From Sphingobacteriales bacterium (GTDB lineage Bacteria; Bacteroidota; Bacteroidia; Chitinophagales; Chitinophagaceae), in NCBI GenBank assembly GCA_004144185.1, contig SEFP01000001.1, forward strand, positions 930,001 through 994,000: a stretch of 64,000 nucleotides of DNA. The letters run 5' to 3'. The notes beneath the pieces were generated by a model, which was given only the letters and a program-made list of their open reading frames with translations, did no database searches and had not been told where the DNA came from. Of this stretch, positions 44,701 through 53,090 are shown piece after piece. A program made the position numbers and the translations under genes. How positions within the stretch are numbered: the stretch's first letter is position 1; each line of letters starts with the position of its first letter.

Positions 44701-47700
44701 GCGAAACGTTGGTAACGCTGTTGACACCAGGCGGATTGATATGATAGAAATAAAGGGTTTTGTTGGTGTCTGTACCACTACAGTTCAGATACATATCCAA
44801 CTGACCTTCTTCAGGAGGACCTGACAGAACAGATGGAGTAGCATTAGAGCTGTGGAAGCGGGCGCTGTAGGTGCCACTTTTCGCTGCAGGAGTGTAAGCA
44901 CCACTGGTTGGACTGGTCCAGGCAGCCGTGCTACCCTGATCATTCCGACGCCAGGAGCTGTTACCCGTTTTCAGCGTCTGCACCCAGTTTCCACCAGACG
45001 GAACATCTTTACTATCACAATAATCGACCCAGTTTTCAAAGTCGTTGACATACGGCACTGGTGCATACAGAGTTGGTTTGACGATAACCTTCACTACATT
45101 GCTGTAGGCTGAATCAACTCCGTTTTGCTTGGTACAATAGGTCTTCAGACGGTAGTATGCAGTTATCGGCAGCGCAGGACCTGAAAAGGTGAAGTTATTT
45201 GCATTGAGGATATTTACTGTAGCCGAGGTATTTGGGAAGGTTGGATCAGGAGAATACTGCCATTGGTAGGTCAGTCCGCTGTTCACCGGCTGTGGAGATG
45301 TAAAATCTACGGTTGCGGTCGGACACAACGTGATCGAATCACGAGGGGTGATGTTTACAGTTGGTGCACCGGTACAAGGCGGCAGCTCTTCAACCAGGAT
45401 ATCATCGATGCTTATGTAACCGTAGGAAGGAGACGTTGTAGTCCCTACCATGTTAATACCAAACACATAATCGCCGGTAGAAAGGGCTTTATAAGTACCA
45501 GACGTCTGCACATAAGTCGTATTGGCACCTAGGTTAGTGGTGATGTAAGACTGCATCAGAGCTGCATTGGGTCCGGTACCTACAGCAGCCTGCAGTTTAA
45601 CATTAGGAGAAGTCGTAGAAGACCGATACCAATAAGAGAACTTGTAGGTTTTACCGACTACCAATGGAATCTTAGAGGTAAACAGCCAGTTATCCAACAG
45701 ATAGCCATCATAGATAACAGCATATTTGCTTCCTGAAGGGGTGTGGTTAGCTGTACCACTGGTTGCAGTACCACCTGCATAGGTAGTTACATTACTACCC
45801 AGACTGGTCGCCTGCATACAGTTTGGCAACTGATTGTTGGAAACAATGCTTTCAAACGTCTCCAAATAAGGCAATACAGGCGCATACGGCGTTATAACAT
45901 GAACTGCAGAGGTATCTTTCTGACCACCATTGGCACAGGTGATAATAAGACGATATGAGTTAGTAGCCGTACCAATGGTAGGTGTTAGGTATGCATCACT
46001 GTTGCTAGTACCTGGTGCAGTAACCCAAGGACCGCCACCGGTGCCCGGACTTTGCTGCCACAGATACGAAAGGCCACTGGCAATAGAACTTCCGGAAAGG
46101 GTCAGGTTAACCCGGGTTCCAGGACAGGCAGCAGACGGTGTCCGCACAATTGTGCCTGCTACAGGACGACCACTGCAAGGAGGCAATTCATAAACTTCGA
46201 TATCATCAACAGTGATCCCCGGATAGCCACTACCACTGGTACCGGCTACGCCGTTGATACCAAAATTGTACGTTCCGTTGGCGGTACACACAAAGTTGAA
46301 GATCCCTTGTTGATAGGTAGTATTGCTTGGATTAGGAATCGTACCAAATACGGTCATAGCAGTTCCAAGAGCAGCAGTCCCTGCACCTACATTAATCGCT
46401 GAGAAGATGGATGATCCGTTAGGGGTAATATACCAGAATTTCATCTGGTATGTTTTACCTGCCTGAAGGGTTAATCCGGGAGTAAAAATCCACTCGTTTT
46501 TATTGTAGTAATACATGGTAGCGTATTTGCTACCTCCTGTAGTATGGTTAATCTGGTTATAAGGTGCATAGGTGTTATTAGCAGTATACGTCCACCAACC
46601 ATCCGAACTGTACTGTCGGGTGTTACTGGTGCTCATACAGTTAGGCATCTGCCCGTCCGTAGTAACACTTTCAAACGTTTCCAGATAAGGTGGTGCATAC
46701 GCACTCACATTGACCGTTACCGGCGTAGAGCTGGAGGTAATCCCGCTTGGTGTACAGGTAATGTCCAGGCGGAACTGTGTTGAAACTCCAATTGGACCAG
46801 TGGTGTAGTTGTTGGTCGTAGCACCGGAACCGCCGATAACCGGATCCCAGGTAGAGGTCACGGTATTGAAATACTTCCACTGAAATGCCAGGTTACCTGC
46901 AATCGTAGAGCCGGGAGCCGTAAGCAAAGTAGTGGCGTTCGGACATACAGAAGCCGGACTTGCAGACGCGGTACCACCTGCTGGCGTACCGGTACAAGGC
47001 GTCAGCGCAATTACGTTGAACGTATAATCCTCAAACTCCCCGTAAGTAGTCATACAAGGATCGGATGGTCCGGTTGTAGACAGGTAATCCTGACCAATCC
47101 GCATCCGGGTGCTGCCGGCAGGAGCACTCAATGGAACAGTAAACGAGCCGGAGTGGTTGGTTGCATAGCTACCACCGGAACTGGTAAATACTTTTTCACC
47201 TGCATCCAGGAAACTACCATTTTGGTTCCAGTCTACCCAGATACCAAATCCATAAGTATAACCTGAAGGGCCGTGAGTGACACTGAAGTTGATCGACTGC
47301 GACTGAAGCTGAGAAACAGCCTGAGACAGAAACTGGCCGTAACCGTTCGGAGACTGGCCATTAGTATTGTTAGTAATGTTGGTGCCGCCGCCGGTAGTCG
47401 AAAAGTTACTGATGTAGTATGTGGCAGAGTTGGATCCCGGTGTGCAATAACAAGCCGTAGTAGGGCTTTGTGTAACCGTTACCGCAGGAGAGGTGTTTGA
47501 TCCGCCTCCGGTTCCGGAGCAGGTTACGGTTACCCGGTACTGAGAGGAAGCCGTTTGATTGGCTATTGGATAAGACGGGTTTGAAGAAGCCGTTCCCAAG
47601 TTCGTCCAGGTGGTTCCTCCATTCGTTGAAACCTGAAACTGGTACGTATATCCGGTTGCAGCTGCCGGTGTGGCATTGAGTACAAACGGCGTGTTAGGAC

Positions 47701-48385
47701 ATGCACTGGTTGCAGTACTGGTGATAGCGGCAGTCGGTGTACCCGTACAGGCGATCGCAGGAATAAATGTGATGCTTCCGGTAAACGCTCTGGGGGTATT
47801 CACCGGAGAGGTAATGGTTCCTGCATACCCTGGGGTGGTGGTATTGCCGGATACCAGCAATGAAACACCCCCTGTAGTAAATGTATTGGGCGTAATTGCG
47901 GCTGATCCACTGTAGTGGATCGTGCTCGAAGCACTGGTCAGGGCAAACCGATATGTAGTATTTGCCGGCATCGTGAAGGTCATTCCACTGATGACCGTTG
48001 CAATACCATTGGTAGAAGGCGGTGATACCGACGAGCCGGAAGCAATCTGTACCCAACCACCAGCAGTCCCAATCGCACCCGGAGCACCGGTAAGCTGCGT
48101 AGGATGATACCACAGGGTAAACACAGAGGCAGGATCACTTGAATAAAGGAAGCTGGCGACCTGCGTGATCAGGATGGCATTGGTGTTGCTGTTCTCAACC
48201 CCAAACGTCACCGCACCTGGACTCCCACCACTGTTCGCACCATCGAAACTGGTTCCGGTGGTGGTAATGGTCGTTTGTGCGCGTGCCGTCAGGCTCACTA
48301 GAGAGGCCAGCAGCACCAGTAAGAAGCCGGTGTTCCGGAAAAATCCGGCACTGGCTCTGAATCGTTGCGTAATCATCTTGCCCAT
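41735..48385 (-). CDS. Giant secreted multidomain T9SS protein (GEVED and MAM-like domains)
   Basis: The 2216-residue product has a signal peptide ending TARAQ. GEVED domains lie at about 312-462, 1672-1842 and 1945-2120, each starting CYC or YYCYCQ and holding VDWNQNG / IDFNRDG / IDYNQD calcium-like motifs. Four choice-of-anchor/MAM-like sandwiches begin PYLETFES or FENW near 565, 835, 1112 and 1395. Ig-like linkers with PC-x2-P-x-AGT motifs lie between. A type A T9SS sorting domain (FNLFPNPTTG to IVRKLIVQ) ends it. Expected on the cell surface, probably in adhesion. TTCCGGAA density is low for its length. An alternative start is ATG 48376. Confidence 0.92.
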   Translation of the reverse strand: MGKMITQRFRASAGFFRNTGFLLVLLASLVSLTARAQTTITTTGTSFDGANSGGSPGAVTFGVENSNTNAILITQVASFLYSSDPASVFTLWYHPTQLTGAPGAIGTAGGWVQIASGSSVSPPSTNGIATVISGMTFTMPANTTYRFALTSASSTIHYSGSAAITPNTFTTGGVSLLVSGNTTTPGYAGTITSPVNTPRAFTGSITFIPAIACTGTPTAAITSTATSACPNTPFVLNATPAAATGYTYQFQVSTNGGTTWTNLGTASSNPSYPIANQTASSQYRVTVTCSGTGGGSNTSPAVTVTQSPTTACYCTPGSNSATYYISNFSTTGGGTNITNNTNGQSPNGYGQFLSQAVSQLQSQSINFSVTHGPSGYTYGFGIWVDWNQNGSFLDAGEKVFTSSGGSYATNHSGSFTVPLSAPAGSTRMRIGQDYLSTTGPSDPCMTTYGEFEDYTFNVIALTPCTGTPAGGTASASPASVCPNATTLLTAPGSTIAGNLAFQWKYFNTVTSTWDPVIGGSGATTNNYTTGPIGVSTQFRLDITCTPSGITSSSTPVTVNVSAYAPPYLETFESVTTDGQMPNCMSTSNTRQYSSDGWWTYTANNTYAPYNQINHTTGGSKYATMYYYNKNEWIFTPGLTLQAGKTYQMKFWYITPNGSSIFSAINVGAGTAALGTAMTVFGTIPNPSNTTYQQGIFNFVCTANGTYNFGINGVAGTSGSGYPGITVDDIEVYELPPCSGRPVAGTIVRTPSAACPGTRVNLTLSGSSIASGLSYLWQQSPGTGGGPWVTAPGTSNSDAYLTPTIGTATNSYRLIITCANGGQKDTSAVHVITPYAPVLPYLETFESIVSNNQLPNCMQATSLGSNVTTYAGGTATSGTANHTPSGSKYAVIYDGYLLDNWLFTSKIPLVVGKTYKFSYWYRSSTTSPNVKLQAAVGTGPNAALMQSYITTNLGANTTYVQTSGTYKALSTGDYVFGINMVGTTTSPSYGYISIDDILVEELPPCTGAPTVNITPRDSITLCPTATVDFTSPQPVNSGLTYQWQYSPDPTFPNTSATVNILNANNFTFSGPALPITAYYRLKTYCTKQNGVDSAYSNVVKVIVKPTLYAPVPYVNDFENWVDYCDSKDVPSGGNWVQTLKTGNSSWRRNDQGSTAAWTSPTSGAYTPAAKSGTYSARFHSSNATPSVLSGPPEEGQLDMYLNCSGTDTNKTLYFYHINPPGVNSVTNVSLSTDGGLTFNQIAGYDTAAGWRLRVVPFQSDRPATIIRFSGRRTSTNTSSDIGIDSVYVAPPCVGQPVAGTIGTNSPANICPGDTAVFNLSGTSFAGNLLIEWQASTTSATAGFSTYQSTFGNYRWSTPPLLQTTWVRARVVCRGSGLESYSNVIQLDATTAPAPAYAALPFTENFENWTSRCSNTDIPSANWTNVPNTGNRSWRRNDQGNTAAWTSLIAGQWWPGLPAAAVDTYAARFHNAAATPNGSTGTLYNYIDCSSVAGDKELRFFVNMPNRTSGNADSLQVSYSRDGGLRFTRLGVVRSTAGWEQKVFVLPSDSAKTVIRFQATSQTTQQDIGIDYVQVLPPCSGAPIAGTVDSVADVCPSRPFRLSVSNISQAGNLSYTWERSTASPTTGFTAIAGATTPYFSTSITQNTWFRLRVRCGQDSTYTAARLVKLADFYYCYCQTNPQYPITATQFGENIGNVTVRNSPSGNVLLTNGIASPVSSNPTAVNAYSNFQNLPAVPMYRDSTYRVDIQQISYATNNAATVAGWIDFNRDGVFDPLTERVLNLTTSGSGTTPYRVSGTFQVPSNATPGLTGLRLTLMSPTGTPAPCGQNAGYGETEDYLIELRFAPCSGFSSVNAGTASISDTAICLGYPVTLWDTSYQKEIYGITRQWQRTVNNGASWQNIGTPNTDTISTIVQANSGYRYTMFCNNGAQSYSNVVNVGLRPSTECYCPSFATGGTDGKRDSSDIGSVSISSYTFQQGGAGPHLLNPAATKKWTNHADNSQIIHLWADSAYELDVYHIIRGATHKDAKVTVFIDYNQDLSFQVNPPAGYPSERILTAYTAANNYYLDNMAVRIPAQQVIQNVPTLMRIILNEDTGPSVASDEGCGTYLSGETEDFRVMFHCAGCPLGVNTASNVSSFNLFPNPTTGTSKLELNTQVAIKEVEMTVTTMTGQVLQKKSFSNVGTRFETIVDLKEHARGVYFVELKADNERIVRKLIVQ

Positions 48386-48692
48386 GGGCTATGGTTTATA
48401 ATGAAAAACTAAAAATTAGACATTCCGGAAGTTCTGATTCCGGCCTTCTAAGGTAAGAAAAATTCTGATCTACCCAAAAACCTGTTAAAAGGCGTTTGGG
48501 CAGTATTCAACGGGCCTTTTGTCAAGACACACGTTGATGCTATGGATAGACAGCTACACGCTTAGAAAGGTTGGGAGTATTCCAAAAAAAAATAAAACAG
48601 TCAAAAAAGCATGTTTCAGGTCCGGCTACCCGCGAAACGAATTTCCCGGATTCCCGCTGTTTTTTGGGCTGTCCGTTACATTTGCACCTTGT
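48386..48692. other. Divergent intergenic region, T9SS gene / carB
   Basis: About 307 bp between diverging genes. It contains one TTCCGGAA near 48423 and the carB -7 box TACATTTG at 48677-48684. A frame upstream of ATG 48693 is open but is not CarB sequence. No minus-strand -7 box was found with confidence. Confidence 0.5.
48677..48684 (+). promoter_or_regulatory. -7 box TACATTTG for carB, 8 nt before the start codon
   Basis: Exact TAnnTTTG match; eight bases separate it from ATG 48693. It excludes the longer upstream frame as the true start and predicts a nearly leaderless mRNA. Confidence 0.6.
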
Positions 48693-50354
48693 ATGCCGCT
48701 TGATACTTCCATCCGCTCCGTTCTTATTATTGGCTCCGGCCCGATCGTTATTGGTCAGGCCTGCGAATTTGACTACTCCGGCTCCCAGGCCGCCCGATCG
48801 CTGCGCGAAGAAGGCATCCAAACCGTTCTGATCAACTCCAATCCGGCAACGATCATGACCGATCCGATTGTAGCCGATAAAGTATACCTGCAGCCCCTGA
48901 CCCCGGAGAGCATCGAAATCATCCTGAAAGAAAACAAGATCGATGCTGTGCTGCCAACGATGGGGGGACAAACGGCGCTCAATCTCTGCAAGGAATGTGA
49001 TGAAATCGGCCTCTGGGAGGAATATGGGGTACGACTGATCGGCGTAGACATTAAAGCGATCGATAAGGCCGAAGACCGTGAAAAATTCCGGCAGTGGATG
49101 ATCGAGCTGGGCGTTCCCGTAGCGCAGGCCCGCACCGCCAATTCACTGCTCGAAGGCAAGGAATTTGCCCAGGAAATCGGCATTCCGCTGGTGATCCGGC
49201 CGTCCTTTACCCTGGGAGGTACCGGTGGCGGACTGGTATTCCGGAAAGAAGATCTCGACGAAGCACTGGAGCGCGGCCTCACCGCGTCTCCGATCCACGA
49301 AGTGCTGGTTGAAAAAGCCGTAATAGGCTGGAAAGAATTTGAGCTGGAACTGCTGCGCGACTCCAAAGACAATGTCGTTATCATCTGTACGGTAGAGAAT
49401 TTCGACCCAATGGGCGTTCACACCGGCGACTCTATTACGGTAGCGCCTGCCATGACGCTTCCGGATACGGCCTACCAGCTGATGCGCAATACGGCCCAGA
49501 AAATGATGCGCGACCTCGGCAACTTCGCCGGCGGCTGCAACGTGCAGTTTGCCTTGAATCCGGAAACGGAGGAAATCATCGCCATCGAAATCAATCCGCG
49601 CGTGAGCCGGTCTTCCGCCCTGGCCTCCAAAGCCACCGGTTATCCGATTGCCAAAATCGCCGCTAAACTGGCGGTGGGTTATACACTCGATGAACTGAAA
49701 AACCCGATCCTTCAAAACACATCGGCGTTTTTCGAACCGGCGCTCGACTATGTCATCGTCAAGATGCCACGCTGGAACTTCGATAAGTTCAAAGGTGCCG
49801 ACGATACGTTGGGCTTCCAGATGAAATCGGTCGGCGAAGTGATGGCCATCGGCCGCACCTTTCCGGAAGCGCTGCAAAAAGCCTGTCAAAGTCTTGAAAA
49901 CAATGCGACCGGCCTTTCCTTTATCTCGGCGCAGCGTTTACGGCCCGAGGAGCTGCTCGAAAGCCTGAAACGTCCAACCTGGGATCGTGTTTTCCGGATT
50001 AAAGAAGCACTGGCGGCAGGCATCTCCATCAAAACCCTGCGCGAACTCACTCATATCGATCGCTGGTTCCTGTACCAGATTCAGGATATCATCAATCTGG
50101 AAAGAGAAATAGCCGCCTGCAAACACCTGGAGGCTATTGACAAGGAGCTGATGCTGCGCGCCAAGCAAATGGGCTTCTCCGACGAACAGATCGCCGAAAA
50201 CCTGCGCGACTGCACCTCTGATGAAGTCTACGACTTCCGGAAACAAATGGGCGTTACCCGCGTCTTTAAAATGGTAGACACTTGCTCTGCCGAGTTTGAA
50301 GCCATCACGCCTTATTTCTACTCCACGTTCGAGCGAAGCAGCCAGTCTAACTAG
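48693..50354 (+). CDS. carB: Carbamoyl-phosphate synthase large chain, N-terminal half only
   Basis: CarB makes carbamoyl phosphate for pyrimidines and arginine. The 553-residue product covers only the first synthetase unit: [29 protein letters not shown], the ATP-grasp core [15 protein letters not shown]/Mg site [20 protein letters not shown], and the oligomerisation domain ending YFYSTFE. Full CarB proteins are about 1070 residues and continue here into the second ATP-grasp half. This frame stops with TAG, and the minus-strand ureohydrolase follows. Split carB genes are known in some archaea and Aquifex. A second-half gene should exist elsewhere. Confidence 0.93.
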   Translation: MPLDTSIRSVLIIGSGPIVIGQACEFDYSGSQAARSLREEGIQTVLINSNPATIMTDPIVADKVYLQPLTPESIEIILKENKIDAVLPTMGGQTALNLCKECDEIGLWEEYGVRLIGVDIKAIDKAEDREKFRQWMIELGVPVAQARTANSLLEGKEFAQEIGIPLVIRPSFTLGGTGGGLVFRKEDLDEALERGLTASPIHEVLVEKAVIGWKEFELELLRDSKDNVVIICTVENFDPMGVHTGDSITVAPAMTLPDTAYQLMRNTAQKMMRDLGNFAGGCNVQFALNPETEEIIAIEINPRVSRSSALASKATGYPIAKIAAKLAVGYTLDELKNPILQNTSAFFEPALDYVIVKMPRWNFDKFKGADDTLGFQMKSVGEVMAIGRTFPEALQKACQSLENNATGLSFISAQRLRPEELLESLKRPTWDRVFRIKEALAAGISIKTLRELTHIDRWFLYQIQDIINLEREIAACKHLEAIDKELMLRAKQMGFSDEQIAENLRDCTSDEVYDFRKQMGVTRVFKMVDTCSAEFEAITPYFYSTFERSSQSN

Positions 50355-50395
50355 CTACCTGCTTTTACGTAGCGTTCCGGAACAGGAGCGGCCGG

Positions 50396-51529
50396 TCACA
50401 CCAGTCGCTCCTGTTCCCGTAACCACCGTTCCGGAAGCTGATCGCTCAGCGCCGTTTTATAATCGGTGTAGGAGCAGGGAATGAATTTCTGATTGGGCAA
50501 CTGCATCCACCAACGACCGGTCCGCCGGCTTTTCAGAAAGAGGCTGTGATGCTCGTTCATCACCACCGGGAATTCGGCAAACTGCGCGCGGTTACTCAGT
50601 TCGGCCTCAGTTTTACGCAGGGAAAGCCCGTCGATAAAATACCAGAGCATCTGGGCAACCAGTTGGGCCGTCATGCCCATCCGGTCGTGTGTGGGTTCCC
50701 AGCCATACAGACCAAACGACTCCAGTCGCTCGCTCATGCCCGCATAGCGCGCCAGCGCACAGGCTTCCTCACCCGAAAATCCATTGGGAGAACCGCCTAC
50801 ATTGGCCGGTGCATCACCAAACCGCACAGCCGTCATATCAAAGCCAAACACATCGGCCTGCCGCAATACGGGTTCGGCTTCCTCAATCGACTCGCGCAGC
50901 CAGCCCAGCCGAAAAAAATCAAACCGGAGCTTGTCCAGCGTTTCCAGCGTATGCGGGTGGGTAGCGTAGCTCTGAAAACCCAAATGGCTGTAATGCCGCA
51001 CATAGTTGGGCTGTCCGGTGAGCAATTCGTACAAAAAGGTATGGGGCGAAACGTCCGGATCTTCATCGAGGTCAATCCGCATATCCGCCACTACGACATT
51101 GGCCGTGGTGCTTTCCAGCTTGTACACCTCATACTGTTGCAGCATCAGATCGTGAGTCCCGCCCAGCACAACCACCGTTTTGCCTTGCCGGTACAACTCG
51201 TGCAACACCAGCCGCAGGGCCGCGCGGGTATCGTCTTGGGTACGACCTTCCACGACATTGCCTAAATCATAAATGCGGATGTCGGGGTGCCAGCAATATT
51301 GTTTGTAAAAAGCCGCCCGGACCGCATCTGGACTGTCGCTGTACAAGGCATCCGGATCGGCGCTGCGCATCTCACCGCAGCCCAGAAGTACCAGGTCGGC
51401 TTCCTCATAGCCGCTGAGCGACCGCCGGTTTTGATAAATAACATGGCCCCACTGCTGGGGGTTGTACAGTTCCGGAAGTTGCGTATCCAAAAAATGAACC
51501 GGCGCCAGAAACGAAAGAAAATCCTGCAT
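50396..51529 (-). CDS. Arginase/formimidoylglutamase-family protein with altered metal ligands
   Basis: The 377-residue product has the ureohydrolase fold: VVVLGGTHDLML, VVADMRIDLDED, FGFDMTAVRFGDAP and GLYGWEPTHD. Compared with the canonical GGxHS, DAHxD and SxDxDxxD manganese motifs, the DAH histidine is Arg and the second Asp of the last motif is Thr. The binuclear Mn site looks incomplete. This form is typical of a Bacteroidota subgroup often labelled formimidoylglutamase, and activity is doubtful. The start is ATG 51529 (the longer frame opens with GTG). TACTTTCG at 51539-51546 is a -7 box 9 nt upstream. It converges with carB. Confidence 0.85.
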   Translation of the reverse strand: MQDFLSFLAPVHFLDTQLPELYNPQQWGHVIYQNRRSLSGYEEADLVLLGCGEMRSADPDALYSDSPDAVRAAFYKQYCWHPDIRIYDLGNVVEGRTQDDTRAALRLVLHELYRQGKTVVVLGGTHDLMLQQYEVYKLESTTANVVVADMRIDLDEDPDVSPHTFLYELLTGQPNYVRHYSHLGFQSYATHPHTLETLDKLRFDFFRLGWLRESIEEAEPVLRQADVFGFDMTAVRFGDAPANVGGSPNGFSGEEACALARYAGMSERLESFGLYGWEPTHDRMGMTAQLVAQMLWYFIDGLSLRKTEAELSNRAQFAEFPVVMNEHHSLFLKSRRTGRWWMQLPNQKFIPCSYTDYKTALSDQLPERWLREQERLV

Positions 51530-51548
51530 CACAGCAGCGAAAGTACTA

Positions 51549-51698
51549 CGTACAGGGTATCAGGTACCATGTACAGGGTATGAGATATAAAGTTTATACC
51601 TGCGTCCAGATACTTAGTACCTAATACTTTCTACCCGCTACCTAATACTTAATACCTGATACTTTCTACCTGCTACCTAATACCTACTACCGGATACC
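51549..51698. repeat. TACCTRATAC-type intergenic repeat cluster
   Basis: Two 35-bp tandem units (51618-51652, 51653-51687) match at 31 of 35 positions. To the left, GTACAGGGTAT occurs twice (51551, 51572). The sequence 51551-51567 is an imperfect inverted copy of the start of unit two. The cluster fills the gap between the ureohydrolase and ftsX and runs directly into the ftsX -7 box. It is non-coding and has no CRISPR spacing. Confidence 0.8.
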
Positions 51699-51706
51699 TA
51701 TTTTTG
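51699..51706 (+). promoter_or_regulatory. -7 box TATTTTTG for ftsX, 7 nt before the start codon
   Basis: Exact TAnnTTTG match at the right edge of the TACCTRATAC repeats; seven bases before ATG 51714. Confidence 0.65.
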
Positions 51707-51713
51707 CCGACCT

Positions 51714-52571
51714 ATGGCCAGTAGAAAAAAAGCAAAACCTTCCTACACCTCCGCGATCATCGGCATTTCGCTGGTGCTGTTCCTGCTGGGAACGCTCGGC
51801 TGGGTCGTGATCAACGGTCACGCACTTTCCGGAAAGTTCAAGGAGAATATGGACGTCAACGTAAACCTGCACGACAATACCCGTCCGGAACTGGCTCAAA
51901 AGCTGCAAGCCATTCTCGACCGGCAGCCGTTTGTCCGCCAGACGCGTTACATCTCCAAAGAGGATGCGTTGCAGGAGCTCACCGCTCTGGAAGGAAAGGA
52001 TGTGGTGACCAACGCCGGTGTCAATCCCCTGTGGCCACAGATTATCGTTAATCTGCACAGCAGTTATGTAGCACCGGATTCGCTTCAGAAGATCAGTGCC
52101 TTTATCCGCCAAAGCAATATTGTAACGTCTGTAGAATATCCGGTAGCCGTCGCTCAAAATATCGACAGCAATTTCCGGCGCATTGGCTACGTTATAGGGG
52201 TGCTCTCAGTGCTGTTGTTCATTACTGTGATCGTACTGATTGACAATACCGTACGTCTGGCTATGTTTTCCAACCGCTTTATTATCAAGACCATGCAAAT
52301 GGTAGGCGCCACCCGCTGGTTTATTGCCCGCCCGTTTGATGGCCGCGCCATCGTTAATGGCCTGATCAGCGCTGTGATTGCCATTGCCGGACTCTGGGGT
52401 GTTAAATCATTCGCAGAAAATCAGATTCCGGATCTGAAAGTGCTGAATAATCCACCCGCGATCTGGGCCTTGTTTGCAGGGATGCTGATTGTAGGCATTC
52501 TGATCTCGCTACTCAGTACGCATCGCAGCGTCAGCAAGTACCTGAAGGTGCGGCTCGACGATTTGTATTAA
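51714..52571 (+). CDS. ftsX: Cell-division permease-like protein FtsX
   Basis: FtsX, with the ATPase FtsE, transmits a signal across the inner membrane to activate peptidoglycan hydrolases during division. The 285-residue product has the expected four-helix topology: TM1 (IIGISLVLFLLGTLGWVVI) and a large extracellular loop of about 130 residues. TM2 (YVIGVLSVLLFITVIVLID), the cytoplasmic RFIIKTMQMVGAT coupling helix, and TM3-TM4 follow, ending LKVRLDDLY. It is followed 25 bp later by a DUF3098 gene, a pairing common in Bacteroidota. ftsE is not in the window. Confidence 0.95.
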   Translation: MASRKKAKPSYTSAIIGISLVLFLLGTLGWVVINGHALSGKFKENMDVNVNLHDNTRPELAQKLQAILDRQPFVRQTRYISKEDALQELTALEGKDVVTNAGVNPLWPQIIVNLHSSYVAPDSLQKISAFIRQSNIVTSVEYPVAVAQNIDSNFRRIGYVIGVLSVLLFITVIVLIDNTVRLAMFSNRFIIKTMQMVGATRWFIARPFDGRAIVNGLISAVIAIAGLWGVKSFAENQIPDLKVLNNPPAIWALFAGMLIVGILISLLSTHRSVSKYLKVRLDDLY

Positions 52572-52595
52572 TTTACACGCTTCAACTCGCTTTTT

Positions 52596-53003
52596 ATGGC
52601 TCAGCCCAATCCCAATCCGCGCAATAATCCGACCCCTAACGGTCCGGTGATGAAGCCGACGCCGCGCACTACGATTTCGCAGCCCGCTTCGGGTCCGGCC
52701 CCAACGGCTGCCCGTCCAACAACAGTGCGGACTACAGCCACGAAGGGACCGGCCCGGCCGTTTCTGTTTGGCAAAACCAACTATCAGATCATGATCGTTG
52801 GTGTAGTGCTGATTTTACTGGGACTTTTCCTGATGGCCGGTGGCAAAAGCCCCGACCCGCACGTATTCCGCTATGAGGAGGTGTTTTCCTTCCGTCGCGT
52901 AACGCTGGCACCAGTACTGATGATGATCGGATTTTGCCTGGAGTTTTATGCCATCCTGAAGCGCCCGGCGGTTATCACTCCAACAGAGGCTACGGTAGCT
53001 TAA
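52596..53003 (+). CDS. DUF3098 membrane protein
   Basis: The 135-residue product has a Pro/Thr/Asn-rich N-terminal tail (about 1-55). A DUF3098 domain follows: LFGKTNYQIMIVGVVLILLGLFLMAGG, FRYEEVFSFRRVTLAPVLMMIGFCLEFYAIL. This gives two transmembrane helices with a short loop. The family is restricted largely to Bacteroidota and is regularly found next to ftsX, so a cell-envelope or division role is suspected. It is likely co-transcribed with ftsX and ends at an intrinsic terminator. Confidence 0.93.
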   Translation: MAQPNPNPRNNPTPNGPVMKPTPRTTISQPASGPAPTAARPTTVRTTATKGPARPFLFGKTNYQIMIVGVVLILLGLFLMAGGKSPDPHVFRYEEVFSFRRVTLAPVLMMIGFCLEFYAILKRPAVITPTEATVA

Positions 53004-53023
53004 AACAATCAACTGCTTTCAAT

Positions 53024-53055
53024 AAAAAAAGAGGCTCTTAAGGCCTCTCTTTTTA
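53024..53055 (+). terminator. Terminator of ftsX-DUF3098
   Basis: AGAGGC (53030-53035) pairs with GCCTCT (53043-53048), preceded by a run of A and followed by CTTTTT. The stem is short but well placed, 20 bp after the stop. Confidence 0.65.
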
Positions 53056-53090
53056 GTTCCGGTCACTTCCGGAATAGCCCGGCACGGGTC

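Noticed and set aside
51549-51698. Repeat cluster as a possible CRISPR array
   Set aside because: Units are directly adjacent without unique spacers, differ in length and orientation, and no cas gene is near.
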